Shown here: in pieces, positions 27,188 to 38,195 of the stretch
Layout: every line of letters begins with the position of its first letter
Numbering within the stretch: the stretch's first letter is position 1
Source of the DNA: Agrostemma githago
Taxonomy: Eukaryota; Streptophyta; Magnoliopsida; Caryophyllales; Caryophyllaceae
Length of the DNA: 64,000 nt
Assembly: GCA_958450325.1 (NCBI GenBank)
Contig: OY288257.1
Location: 59,969,938-60,033,937, forward strand
Direction of reading: 5' to 3'
Translations under genes and position numbers: made by a program
The notes under the pieces: model-generated
What the model saw: only the letters and a program-made list of their open reading frames with translations
Databases searched by the model: none
What the model was told of the DNA's origin: nothing

Positions 27188-28464
27188 CTAGTTTTGTGTC
27201 CCGTGAAATTCACGGGATGTCAAGATTATTGTTCAATTTTATTTCGTTATTATAATTACAGTATCTTGTTTGATATTGATACTTTTTTTTGCTTAAAAAA
27301 ATAGAATTAAGTATTAAATTGATATTCATTGCATGTAAGTTGAAATACATCACATATGTAAAAGATACAACAAAATTACTATCAATGGTGACGAAAATTT
27401 ATTACAATAATATTTTATGTTGATCCTCAATACTCTATACCAGTCCGCAAAAACCACTTAATCAATAGAAAGAAATTGAAGCCATCTATTTATAAATTTC
27501 TCAACGCCAATTATTATTTAGAAAAAAATTCATCAATACTTAGTGTGCAACAATTTTTTACAAGTATGTATTTAATACATAAAAATTAGAACTTATTGAG
27601 GACAAAGAAATGCAGCTAAGAATTTAATTTTAAACCAATTCAAATTTTAGCTAATATAAACCCAAAGATTTTTTTTGACTTAGTGCTCATATGTCATAGG
27701 AGTACATATCAATAAGCAAAGACTACTTCGTTTTATAGATCCTCAAACTACTTCGTTTTATAGATCCTCAACTCCCCAATCATAATTGAGATCTAATAAT
27801 ATCATTTTCAAAGTCGTATTCTTACTCAGTACTCGTACGGTTAAATGAAGCAAATTATATACTACGTTCTTAGTATAACTTGGATCGCTTACGCCAAAAT
27901 GTTGTTCATTCTTGCCTAAACATCTACTCCGTAAATCATAAAAAAAGGGGGGGAGGGAAGAAAATTATTGAAGAGCATACTCTATTAAAAAAGGAGCAAC
28001 ATTGAGTACTTGTTAAATTTTTTTGGCTGAAAAAAAATTGTATTCCCTTGGTCTCTATCATTTATTTAGATTTGAATAAAATATTTCTGACAAAAAATAT
28101 AAAAAGCAAAACACACGATAGAGAGAAAGACAATAATATACGGAGTATTCATTTAAAAATGTTCAATTATCTAGTTTTTTTATGATTGAAATAAATTTAT
28201 AGTACTAATTGTTTGACCGATAATGTAGTGGAAATGTTGAAACTTAAATGACAGTATATATACTAAGTAGTAGTAGTAGTTAGGGAGGTAAGAGTAGTAA
28301 AATAGAGAAGTTTGGGCATGGGAAACGGAAGGATAGAAATTGACAATTAATCGTACAACATAAAAATTTGCATTTAAGTCTAGCTATGTTGAGATGATGC
28401 CACGTGTCGTTCAAATAACTATTCAACAAACTACTCATCTTGCCTTTTTATATATTTATATAGA
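27188..28464 (-). mobile_element. Non-autonomous Helitron
   Basis: On the minus strand it starts A|TC at 28464 (TCTATATAAATATATAAAAA, then GGCAAGATG). It ends with the palindrome TCCCGTGAATTTCACGGGA (27217-27199), a short spacer and CTAG (27191-27188) followed by T. These are the canonical Helitron features with AT insertion. It is 1277 bp and AT-rich, with no Rep/helicase gene. It lies 9 bp from the target duplication of the foldback element. Confidence 0.88.
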
Positions 28465-28963
28465 TGACGTAGTAATAAGAAAAAAAATCATTCAAGTTTG
28501 TTTTCTCGTTTTTATATAAGCTCTCAAGCAACTTTGGTAAGCAATATGGAAGATCATTTATATTTGATTATAAATTAAATTGTACCCAAAATTGATTATA
28601 ATGCTACATATGCATTGGAAAATCAACCTTTTATGGACATAAATCATGAGACATGAAATTATATACTTGTACATTAAATGAATAATGAGCCTATATATAA
28701 AGAGAAAATTCATATGATCTTAATTACACTTTTTCAAAGTCGAGATTATTAATCGGTCAGTGAATTACCATAGAAGTGAATGAAGTACATGAGACTGTAA
28801 TTCTTCTTTGGTAATTCACTGGTTCGATTGATAATTGCTTTGTACTTGTACTCGATAAGAATCTCTTAAGAACTACGGAGTAATTATAATTTTGTTTTTA
28901 CAAAATGGTGTTATTTGAAATTGTGGCATTCAGTAATTTACCCAAGGTGACGAGTCGAGAAAA
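28465..28963. other. AT-rich spacer, nothing recognised
   Basis: Non-coding DNA between the Helitron and the LTR element. A short imperfect inverted repeat (AATCGGTCAGTGAATTACCA near 28750, complement near 28810) could form a hairpin. Otherwise I see nothing. Confidence 0.4.
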
Positions 28964-29852
28964 TGATAACTCATGATTTTACCTATTTTTGTCCCACGTT
29001 TCGACTCTTATTTAGTCGATTTTATAAACCGTCTAGGTATTATTTAGTCGTTTTACGTTTATTTAGGTTATTAATCGAGTTTAGTTTAATTATTGTCAAA
29101 TCATATTATTTGTCGGGATTTTTGGTACTGCTTCGATTATTTGATATTGTAGATACCGGAAGGATCGAGTCGGCTAAAACCAAAACAAGTCAAGACGGGT
29201 CAAGAAGTAAAAGTCGGGCCAAAATACCAAATTAGAGAGTGGACTGCCGGCCCAATATTAAAAGAAAGGGTGGGGGCCGATTTGAGGAAGGGGCCAGCAA
29301 GACAAAGGAAAAAAAAAAGAGAGAGCAGGGGAGAGAGAAGATTAGATAGAGGGGTAGCAGTAGAAAAGAAGGGGAGCAGGAGCAGTAAGAGTAGCAGTAG
29401 AAGAAGCAGCAGGTAGCACGCAGCAGCCACCCTTCCTCTGTTTTTCCTTCTTCCCTTTTTTTGTTTTAATTAATTCCTTTAATTAGTTTAATCATTTAAT
29501 CTTTTCTTAATCATTCTAGATTTCCTTGTTCTCGATATAATTTCATCTCTCTTTTGTTTTAATTCCTCTTCCTCTTCTTTTTATTTATTGTTTTGGGTTT
29601 ATGTTTAATTGACGTTAATTAGCTTAAAGTTGTTATCTTTACAAGATTTTTAGCTTCTTTATATATTTATTAGTTAGTCTATTAGTTTAATCTCACCCTT
29701 ATCAATCGATTCGCGTAGCTAATTTATAATCCGAGACCGAACTAGTACTCGATCCCGATCTCTTTGTGGATTCGACCCGACTTACCCTTACTATTTTAGT
29801 TTAGGTTAGTTGGTTTATTTGGTGGTTAGATTAACGACAATCTCGACTATCA
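28964..29852 (+). repeat. 5' LTR (889 bp)
   Basis: Begins TGATAACTCATG and ends GACTATCA. It matches the 3' LTR at both ends but lacks about 780 nt corresponding to roughly 33425-34205. Confidence 0.88.
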
Positions 29853-29854
29853 AA

Positions 29855-29872
29855 ATGGCGCCGTTGCCGGGG
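29855..29872 (+). other. Primer binding site, tRNA-Asp
   Basis: TGGCGCCGTTGCCGGGGA, two bases after the LTR. It is complementary to the 3' end of plant tRNA-Asp as I remember it (TCCCCGGCAACGGCGCCA), the primer used by Athila/Tat-type elements. Confidence 0.88.
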
Positions 29873-30017
29873 AGATTAGCGGATTGATATTAGTTTAGTT
29901 TTAGATTTATTAGACTACGCATTTGTTACTTGTTACTTGCCTTTTGTTGCATGCTTGTGTGTTGCATTGCTTCTTATCTTGTGACTTGTTCCTTGATTGT
30001 CACCCTTTTGTGCACAC

Positions 30018-31319
30018 ATGACGATGCCTAGCATACGTGACCTTACTAGACCCAACCCTACTCATGTTAATCGACCTATTAATATTGGGGTTGTGGAAGC
30101 ATCTTATGAGTTTAATGTAGGCCTTATTGAGTTGATTCGACAAGACGTCTTTTGTGGTCTCGAGAGTGATGAAGCAATTGACCATTTAGAGACATTTGAG
30201 GCGAATTGTTCCCTTGTTAGGATGGAGGGTGTATCGGACCAAGCAACCAAACTCATACTTTTTCCCTTTAGTCTTAAGGGTGAAGCTAGGAAATGGTTAT
30301 ACTCTCACCCTTCTTCTACCTTTTGCACTTGGGATGACTTAGCTCAAGCCTTTTTGAACAAATTCTACCCTCCCTCTAAAACCGCCCAAAGGATTCGTGC
30401 AATTTATAATTTCCAACAAGGCGAGTTTGAGACTTTGAGTGAGACTTGGGGTAGATTTAAAAGTTTGTTGAGAGCTTGTCCCCACCATGGTATTTCACCT
30501 TGCCAAATCATGCTTATTTTCTTTGATAATTTGCTTCCTTCCCTTAGAAACTTTGTGAATATATCATCCGGAGGGGCATTTGATGAGTTGAGCATTGATG
30601 AGGCTAGAGATTTAATTGAGGCCATGGCTAGTGCCGATGAGAATCGAAATTCTATTTGGGCTACATCTAAGAGAGGACCACGGGCTAGAGTTGAACTTAA
30701 TGATTATTCTTTGTTTGATGCTATAGATGAAAATGTGGAATCCTCTTCTCTTGTGGATGTGTCTTATGTTCGATCTCATGTTGACTATCATCATCTTCCC
30801 CTTTCCCATGAGAATGTTAATGGTTATGATATGCTTATAGATGATGATGATTTTGTTGATGAGAATGTTGGGGATGTTGAGAACATTGGAGTAGTTGGGG
30901 ATAAGTGGGATGTTGAACTAGATTTTTTTGAGGAGCCCATTTTGGAGAAATTTGAGTCTTTATCTTATATTGAGGATGAATATTTTTCATCCATTGATTA
31001 TGTAGACTTTGTTTCTCTTACCCCTTCCTTTGAGGCCATGTATATTGATGAGAATTTTGATAATTCTATGTTTGAGGCCGATGTTCCTTGCTTGCCACTT
31101 GACTATGGCTTCAATTTCAAAGCAAGTGTCAAGTATTTTGATGAATTTGAGATTTTTGGGTTTCTTACCCCTTGTCTTAAGTATCTCATTCATCTTTCCA
31201 CCTCTTATTTCTATCATCTTTGGTCATGCTTATCCACTATGATACCTTATGACCACTTTAATGAGGATTGGTCTACCTCGTTTGACAAATTAATGAGATC
31301 TTTGGTGGGCACTAAGTAG
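30018..31319 (+). CDS. Retrotransposon gag-like protein
   Basis: From ATG at 30018 the product is 433 residues. Its first half matches the plant retrotransposon gag domain: LETFEANC, a stretch with GEARKWLYSHP, WDDLAQAFLNKFYPPSKT, QGEFETLSETWGRFKSLLRACPHHG in order. The second half is very acidic, with a short block FFEEPILEKFESLSYIEDE that recurs in the gag of the element at 43617-57483. No zinc knuckle (CX2CX4HX4C) and no pol domain follow. It would form the virus-like particle or bind the element RNA; the pol functions must come from elsewhere. Confidence 0.88.
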   Translation: MTMPSIRDLTRPNPTHVNRPINIGVVEASYEFNVGLIELIRQDVFCGLESDEAIDHLETFEANCSLVRMEGVSDQATKLILFPFSLKGEARKWLYSHPSSTFCTWDDLAQAFLNKFYPPSKTAQRIRAIYNFQQGEFETLSETWGRFKSLLRACPHHGISPCQIMLIFFDNLLPSLRNFVNISSGGAFDELSIDEARDLIEAMASADENRNSIWATSKRGPRARVELNDYSLFDAIDENVESSSLVDVSYVRSHVDYHHLPLSHENVNGYDMLIDDDDFVDENVGDVENIGVVGDKWDVELDFFEEPILEKFESLSYIEDEYFSSIDYVDFVSLTPSFEAMYIDENFDNSMFEADVPCLPLDYGFNFKASVKYFDEFEIFGFLTPCLKYLIHLSTSYFYHLWSCLSTMIPYDHFNEDWSTSFDKLMRSLVGTK

Positions 31320-32746
31320 ATAAGCATGCTTTGTAGGTTTGGCGGTTTCCTTGAAACCGCGCTTCTTGGGAGGCACCCCAAGTTTGTTGTACATATTTAT
31401 GTTTTTGTTTGTTTGTGTTTTTTTTGTAGGTATCTCTAGCAAGAAACCACTATGTTGCAAAATTGATAAGAGACACGCAATCGCTCAAGTGTGGGGAAGA
31501 TTTGTACTCTAAAAGGTATTCTCTTACCCTCCCTTCTCTTCCCTAATTTTGAACATTGAGGACAATGTTCGTTTCAAGTGTGGGGAGGTAGCTTTTGGAT
31601 TGACGATTTGTGTTGTGCTTGAGGATATTGTGGTTGTTACTCTTGTTGGAGATTTCTTGGAGGCATTGTAAATATGTGGTTTGTGTGGGATGGTAGCTTG
31701 TGTGGATTGTTTTGTTGTTTTTAGTTCCTCGTCTTTGTGATTTTTGTCATTTTTGTGTTTTTCTTTTGAAAAAAAAATTGAAAATTTTGAAAAATGCCTA
31801 AAAATTGAAAAAATGAAAAACTCCAAAAAGATTTTTGTTTTTCGATTCACTTGTTTTCTTTGATAGAGTGATTTTTCTAATTTTCAATTTCTTTAAAGAG
31901 TATGTATTTTTCTTTTACTTATGGGTTGTTTATTAGTATTATATATTGATTGTCCTCCTACTATAAGTCGCTCGGGATGTGTCCTTCACTTGTTTCCACC
32001 TTCCACCTCCCGTGTTGTGATTTTGGCATTGCATATTTGTCTAGGTGACTATTACCCAAGTGACAATCTATCATTTTTTCGATCCATATTTCACAAAAAT
32101 ACTCACAAAATAAGAGTTCATCTTCAAAAAAAAAAAAAAAAAAAAAAAGCTCAACCATCAAATATGAGCTAACAAAGAAAAATTCTCAAAAACTCAAAAA
32201 GAATAGAATAAGGGGGAGAAGAAGAAAAGAAAAAAAATTGAGAAAGAAAATAGAAAGAAAGAAAAATGAAAAAAAAAATTGAAAAATGAAAAATGAAAAA
32301 GAAAAGAAAGACGATTCCTCCCCCGAGTATTTTTGTTTATCCTTATTTCCATTTTGGATCGTTTCATGTGTCATTTGGGTGATTAGGACGACCCTAGCCA
32401 TTTGTTTATTCAAGGGGTCGAGACTTGTATGCATTAGTCACTAACTCATGGGAGACCTCCTTCCATCTCCGTCTCACATCCCGACATAGCATGAACCGAG
32501 GCCAAGAGATATGTAATAATAATTTTTGCAACCGATTTAGTAATTTTAACATTCATATTCTATATTTTAGTTGGATTTTAGGATTGTGACTTTTGATTTG
32601 GGAGACTTGTGACTCGTTTGTTTATATTTGCTTATTTTCGTTTTTGTATATATTTTGTGTTTTTGTTTTCCGTGATTTTATTTATGGGTCGTAGTTTGTT
32701 TTTTTGAGCTTACTCGAGGACGAGTAAGAGTTAAGTGTGGGGATTT
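31320..32746 (+). other. 3' non-coding region of the gag-only element
   Basis: In order: a stem-loop CTTGGG-AGGCAC-CCCAAG (about 31367-31384); PPT-like CAAGTGTGGGGAAGA (31486-31500); hairpin GAACATTG-AGGA-CAATGTTC (31551-31570) with PPT-like CAAGTGTGGGGAGG after it; an A/T-rich block (about 31740-31870) around CTAAAAATTGAAAAA; a long A/G-rich tract (about 32100-32320); and the terminal hairpin plus polypurine tract. There is no coding sequence. The same order of parts is found in the two other gag-only elements. Confidence 0.75.
32709..32746 (+). promoter_or_regulatory. Hairpin and polypurine tract before the 3' LTR
   Basis: Perfect 8-bp stem CTTACTCG / CGAGTAAG with an AGGA loop (32709-32728), then AGTTAAGTGTGGGGATTT up to the LTR at 32747. 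The G-rich part is the expected plus-strand primer. The hairpin is inferred to be functional because it recurs with base-pair compensation in two other elements. Confidence 0.8.
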
Positions 32747-34411
32747 TGATAAGTCGATATTTTACCGGTTTTTGTCCCACATTTATATTCTTATTTAGTC
32801 AACTTTATTAGTCGTTTTGCTATTATTTAGCCTTTTTATGTTTATTTAGCTTATTAGTCGAGTCTAGCTTGATTAATATATATTTATGTTATTTCTCGAG
32901 ATTTCGGTACTGCGCGTCCATGTTTCTATTCGTAGGTACCGGGAAGGGCCGAGTTGGCTAGAACCGAGACGAGTCAAGACGGGTCAAAATTAAAAGAGAA
33001 GAGGAACCAAATTATTATATTGGGCTTGACACTAGCACATCAAAAAAAAAAAGGAAGCAAAGTAGCAGCCCAATAGATAGAGATAGAAAAGAGGGAGTAG
33101 GAGCAGCAATAGAGGGCAACACCAACACAGTAGCAGTAAACAAGTAGAGAGTAGAGAGAAACAGTAGACAGTAGAAGTAGTAGCAGAAGCACAGGCAGCA
33201 CGCAGCAGCAGCTCTCCCCCCTTTTTCTTTCTTAATTTTCTTTGTTTCTTTTAATTTCTTTTAATTAATTTAATCCTTCCGTTCTTCAACTTTCGACTTC
33301 TTTAATTCCATTATCCTTTGGTACAATTCTCATCCTTTCTCTCATTTTTGTTTATCCTTAAATTTCATGTTTATAATATTATAATTATTAGGAAGTAATT
33401 AATGTAAAGTTCATTCCTTTTTCGTTAATTGTGTTTGGTAACATGATTCTAAGTTTGTGTTATATTTTTAGGTTGACTAATTAGTTTGTTTTATGTTAAA
33501 TTAGTTTTATTTCATTTTATTAGTCAAGTTCTTGTTATTATGTTTTGTCTTGTGACTAGAGTAATTATTTGTGTGTTTTGTGTTGTGTTAATTATGTTTA
33601 GTGAGTAGTGTCTTTTCTAGGGATCGATTTGACCCCGACATGTCTATATTGTGGGCTTGAAATTCCGTATTTGGTTTGTTTGGGAAATACGGAGGAGGAT
33701 AGTTTGGGATTCGGGAATCGACTTATCATTGGGTTGTGATTGAACCCTTGACCCTTGTCCACCGACGGGAGTCGGTTAGGTCTAGGTAGTAAAACTCGCC
33801 CCTTGACTTGCCTTACCCCGCCTAATTGAACACGGGAGTGAGAATTAGGTAGGGTACCCTAACTATCGGTCTAGACTCTTCACCTTGGGAGAGGGGAGAG
33901 AAAGGAACGGGATTAGACGCGTACTTAGTGACCTAGGACCTTGGATTGGGTACCACGGGAGTGGACTCACTCGATTGACCTAGGAATCCGACTCACGAGC
34001 CCGGGAGGGAAGTGATCGGGTTTTACTTAGTCGGACTACGAGCCCGGGAGGGAGGTAGTCGACCCTTAGAGGCGTTCCACTCATCCTAATATCCCTAGCA
34101 ACCCATTATCGGTGTTCCATGCTCATAATTATGATATGTCGGTGGTTAAGTCGGACCCTAGGCCTTTAACTATTATTAGATCATCATTCTTGCTATTTGT
34201 TTGATTTTTAGTTTACTTTTGCATTTCTTAGTTAGCTTAATTAGTTTAATATCACACCCATTTATTGATTCGCGTAGCTAATTTGTAATCCGAGACCGAA
34301 CTAGTACTCATTCCCGATCTCTCTGAGGATTCGACCCGACTTACCCTTACTATTCTAGTTTAGGTTAGTTGGTTTATTTGATGGTTAGATTGACGACAAA
34401 TCCGGCTATCA
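32747..34411 (+). repeat. 3' LTR (1665 bp)
   Basis: Begins TGATAAGTCG and ends GGCTATCA. It is longer than the 5' LTR by about 780 nt, most of it between 33425 and 34205. Either the 5' copy was deleted or the two LTRs come from different source elements. Confidence 0.88.
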
Positions 34412-34910
34412 GAAAATTATCAGCACTTGTTCGTCAAATGTAAGTTTTTGTCGACTTGCTTGGACAAATCTAGGATCGTAAATATGAGTAGCGAAAAAAT
34501 ATAGGAGTACTATAGTACCGAGTATAATGATACGGAGTAATAAACTGTAACGAAAGCAATATATTTAATGGGTAGCAAATAATCTTTGTTTCTTGATGTC
34601 TTTTTTTTTTTTTTATGGTTCAGTTCAGGGGATGCTGCAGTAGCATGTATCTTGGATAACTGTAGTATGATCATCAATGATCGAGAGCTAAAGCAGGATA
34701 ATCGAGTTTGCAGTCGAATTAAGCTTCTGTGAGTTTGCGTTCATCGTCATCTCAGATACAAGAACGACGTGCTCAATGTAAAGAGAGTAAAGTTCTAAAA
34801 TTCTACAGATAGAGGAACAGTAGTACTGTATATAGATGCTCAACTGCAACAAACTAAATGCATCAGTTGATCAATAAAATGTAACCAGCTATGCTTAATT
34901 GATTAGTTAA
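34412..34910. other. 3' flank of HSP70 pseudogene 1
   Basis: Probably the old 3' UTR and downstream region. No gene is seen. Confidence 0.4.
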
Positions 34911-37060
34911 TTAATCAACAAGGTTGATGATCTCAGCTTTCGTACGGATCCCACTTCCGTCATCACCTTTCGACATTCTACTCACAATCGGCTCACAAAT
35001 GTGCTTTACCTCTTTCAACTTCTCCTCAAACTTGGCAACATCAGCCAAACCGAAATTCCAGTCCACCCACTGTTCTGTCTGTTCAATCACATCCCCCATC
35101 TTTCTCTCCTGTTTTCGACCAATCGTTTTACCATGTCGTCTCAGCCTGCTTTTCACGCTTCCCACATAGTTTTCCAGTGCATTCCTAGCTTCAACTTTCT
35201 GTCGATATATCTCATCCTCGACTCTGTACTTGTCGGCCTCCTTCAGCATTCGATCAATCTCTGCCTTTGATAGCCTGCCGCTATGATCAGTGATAGTGAT
35301 TTCACTGCAGCTGCCCGTGGACAGCTCTTGTGCTGAACACTTGAGGATGCCATCCGCGTCAATTTCAAAGCAGTCGTTGATCTTAGGAACACCTTTAGGG
35401 GCTGGAGGAATTCCTGAAAGGATAAATTTACCCAATAAGTTATTGTCCTTGGCAATGGGTCTCTCACCTTCGTACACTCCGATTGACACAGCTGTTTGAT
35501 TGTCATCTGAAGTAGTAAACCCTCTTTCCCTTCGAACAGGAATCGGAGTGTTTCTGGGGATCAGAACCACCAAATCGCCAGAAGATACATTAACTCCGAG
35601 AGACAATGGAGTCACATCTTGAAGCAGAAAGTCTTTGTAGTCGAGACCGCTTAGGAAGGCAGCAAACTTGGCAGCCCCACAAGCAACTGCCTCGTCCGGG
35701 TTGATGCTCCTGCAAAGCTCCTTACCTGTCAAAATAAAGGAATTGTAATTGTGTTACAACAAATTCATATTTATAAATATTACGAGTATCATATTGGGTT
35801 TACTACATCTACTCACATACAATATATTTTCTGTCGTGATACCATAATACTCTGTCATTATTACCTTTGAAGAAAGCTCCCAATAATTCCTGAATTTTGG
35901 GGATCCGGCTTGACCCCCCAACTAGGACCACCTCCTCAACATCGGTCTTTTCCACCTTGGCATCCTTCAAACACTTGTCAACCGGGTACATACAGTTTTC
36001 GAATAGATCCATATTCAGTTTCTCAAATCGTGCACGAGACAGCGTAGAGGAGAAATCAATGCCCTCGAAAAGGCAATCCACGTCAATGTTAGCCGATGTG
36101 GCCGAAGAAAGTGTCCTTTTGGCCCTCTCGCAGGCTGATCTGATCCTCGAAATGGCTCTCGGATTCCCACTGATGTCCTTGCCGTGTTTCCTCTGAAACT
36201 CGGCCACAAAATGACCCACCATTCGGCCGTCAAAATCCCCTCCTCCCAGATGAGTATCACCGCTCACTGACTTGACCTCAAACGACTCCTTCTCGATACT
36301 AACCAATGAAACATCGAAAGTACCCCGCCAAGATCAAACACCAACACAGTCCCCTTCTTGCCATTCCCATTATTACAAAGCTTGTTATCGAGTCCATATG
36401 CAATGGCGGCAGCCGTGGGCTCGTTGATGATGCGCATCACATTGAGTCCTGCAATCGTTCCAGCATCCTTAGTCGCCTGACGCTGTAAGTTATTGAAGTA
36501 AGCGGGGACAGTAATGACGGCATTCTTAACAGAGGACCCAAGGTACGCCTCGGCGACTTGCTTCATTTTAGCAAGCAGCATCGCCGAGATTTCTTCGGGT
36601 GCAAACGTCTTCTCCTCGCCCTTGTATTTAACCGCGATCATGGGCTTCTTATGGAAATCAGAAGACGGAGCAGCGACAACAGAAAAGGGTCAATGCTTCA
36701 TGTCATTCTGTAGAGACTCGTCATTAAATCTCCTGCCGATTAGCCTCTTTGCATCTGCACATATATACGGCGCCACCAATTAAGTTAGAATAATATAATT
36801 CGTTCTGATCTGAATTGAAGAGGCATTCGTAAAAGAAAGAGACCAAAGATGGTGTTAGAAGGGTTAAGGGGAGCCTGATTGTGGGCAGCATCTCCGATGA
36901 AGCGTTGGGTGTGGGTGAAGGCAACACAAGAGGGGGTGGTGCGGTTGCCTTGGTCGTTGGGGATGACCTCTACTTTGCCGCGCTGCCATACGGCAACACA
37001 TGAATACGTTGTTCCAAGATCGATTCCAATGGCCGGAGCCTTTTCATTCTCTGCTCCCAT
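34911..37060 (-). pseudogene. HSP70-type chaperone, broken copy 1
   Basis: Heat-shock 70 chaperone of the cytosolic type. Exons: 37060-36844, 36754-35865, 35725-34911. The start is [21 protein letters not shown], with the ATPase signature DLGTTYS. Also seen are [20 protein letters not shown] and [12 protein letters not shown], followed by a full substrate-binding domain. Two lesions: TGA at 36690-36692 where the family has Trp (KHWPF), and a one-base loss in a G run near 36321-36326 (the LGGGTFDV site). The tail ends INLVD instead of the usual EEVD. The first intron is at the site conserved in plant HSP70 genes; the second (35726-35864, phase 1, before GKELC) is extra and absent from copy 2. 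Few other changes are seen, so inactivation is probably recent. Confidence 0.9.
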
Positions 37061-37111
37061 TTTTTTAACTTCCACTTTACTTTGTCTGACTTCAGTTGAA
37101 GACGGCAAGGG

Positions 37112-37124
37112 CAAGATTATATAC
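37112..37124 (-). promoter_or_regulatory. TATA box of HSP70 copy 1
   Basis: The minus strand reads GGTATATAATCTT about 55-60 nt before the start codon. Upstream, at 37147-37195, GAA and TTC blocks (TTCCCTGGAA, GAAGTTTTTC) resemble a loose heat-shock element. This is weak evidence. Confidence 0.5.
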
Positions 37125-38195
37125 CTAGTGTTTCAAATAAATGATAGGTTCCCTGGAAAAAAGAAGAAGTTTTTCAAAATTTTCCTTCAATATTTTTCCC
37201 GCAAAACGATTGATTTCCAATCCGCTTTGTTTCGTCGACAATTGAGAGTTGAGACTCTGCCCACAAGGCCATAAATGATACTACTACGGAGTAAATCAAG
37301 GCCGCCCAATTTTTTTTCAACAAGACGGTTCACAAGAGATTCATTTCGCAATTGTGAACCGTCTGACATATGCTTGAAACAATTTCTATAAATAATCAAA
37401 TGTTACCCCCATTATGTGATAACTCACTTAAACATGTCCATTCATAATTAATTTCAAATTAGGCATGTAATTATATGGTTAATGATAACAAAACACGTAA
37501 TAAAAAATCGTAAATGTCGTCCAACTTGAGTCATACGTTGGGCATGAATGTGCCCCTTCACCATATATTCACGTCTAACGTCGAAAAATCACTGGGTCAA
37601 ACGTTCAAAGTGACAAGAATGTAAAATCACACTCAAGAAGGGATACTTAAATAGGAGTACTCATTTCATGGAAATAGTTTTATAAAAAGGCTATAACATA
37701 ATGTCACGAGTTTATTATACGACTTAAAAATGACTTAAATGACTCGTAAATATGAGGGAGGGCAAAATCATAAAAAAAAACGTCTACATACTAGAGTAAA
37801 ATAAATGTCAACAACGAAGATGAATCGCGGTAAAGGAATTTATTACAGAGTAATGAGTTTGAGTTAAACTAAACTAATTTAAATCGAGGTATCAACCATG
37901 AGGAGCAATTTCGCTTGATGGAGGGATTGGAATATTGGATGGGACGGAGACTCTTGCAGAATTATTTGATCTACTACATACGGATGTTGGAAGACTCTTG
38001 GTTCGTTCGGTCCCATTTTATGCATTTTAGTTTCGAGTTGTAACCGGGGCAACCCATCTTCTATACACCAAAATAAAATGGTACGGAGTAATGTTAAAGC
38101 ACTCACTACTACTCCGTACGGAGTATGTTTTAAGAATTTATTTTCTCTTTTGAAAGTGAAGATCAATAACATTAATAATAAGCCATCCGGCATCT
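37125..38195. other. Upstream region of HSP70 copy 1 up to the retroelement nest
   Basis: AT-rich. The minus strand is open at about 38090-37879, but no start, family or splice support was found, so I do not call it a gene. It ends with the CATCT target duplication (38191-38195) of LTR element 1. Confidence 0.4.

Larger units (their letters stand above)
28964..34411 (+). mobile_element. Gag-only LTR retroelement (TR-GAG-like)
   Basis: 5448 bp, flanked by the 5-bp duplication GAAAA (28959-28963 and 34412-34416). It has TG...CA LTRs of unequal size, a tRNA-Asp primer site, one gag-like ORF and a polypurine tract. No protease, reverse transcriptase, RNase H or integrase is present, so it depends on another element. 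The LTRs are well diverged, which suggests an old insertion. Confidence 0.9.

Noticed and set aside
29200..29430. Low-complexity open stretch (Leu/Ser-rich) on the minus strand of the 5' LTR
   Set aside because: Produced by A/G-rich LTR sequence; not coding.
37147..37195. Heat-shock element upstream of HSP70 copy 1
   Set aside because: GAA and TTC blocks are present but not in regular 5-bp alternation, so it is too weak to list as a site.
37879..38195. Minus-strand open stretch just left of LTR element 1
   Set aside because: No start codon in good context, no recognised family, and AT-rich surroundings; most likely chance.
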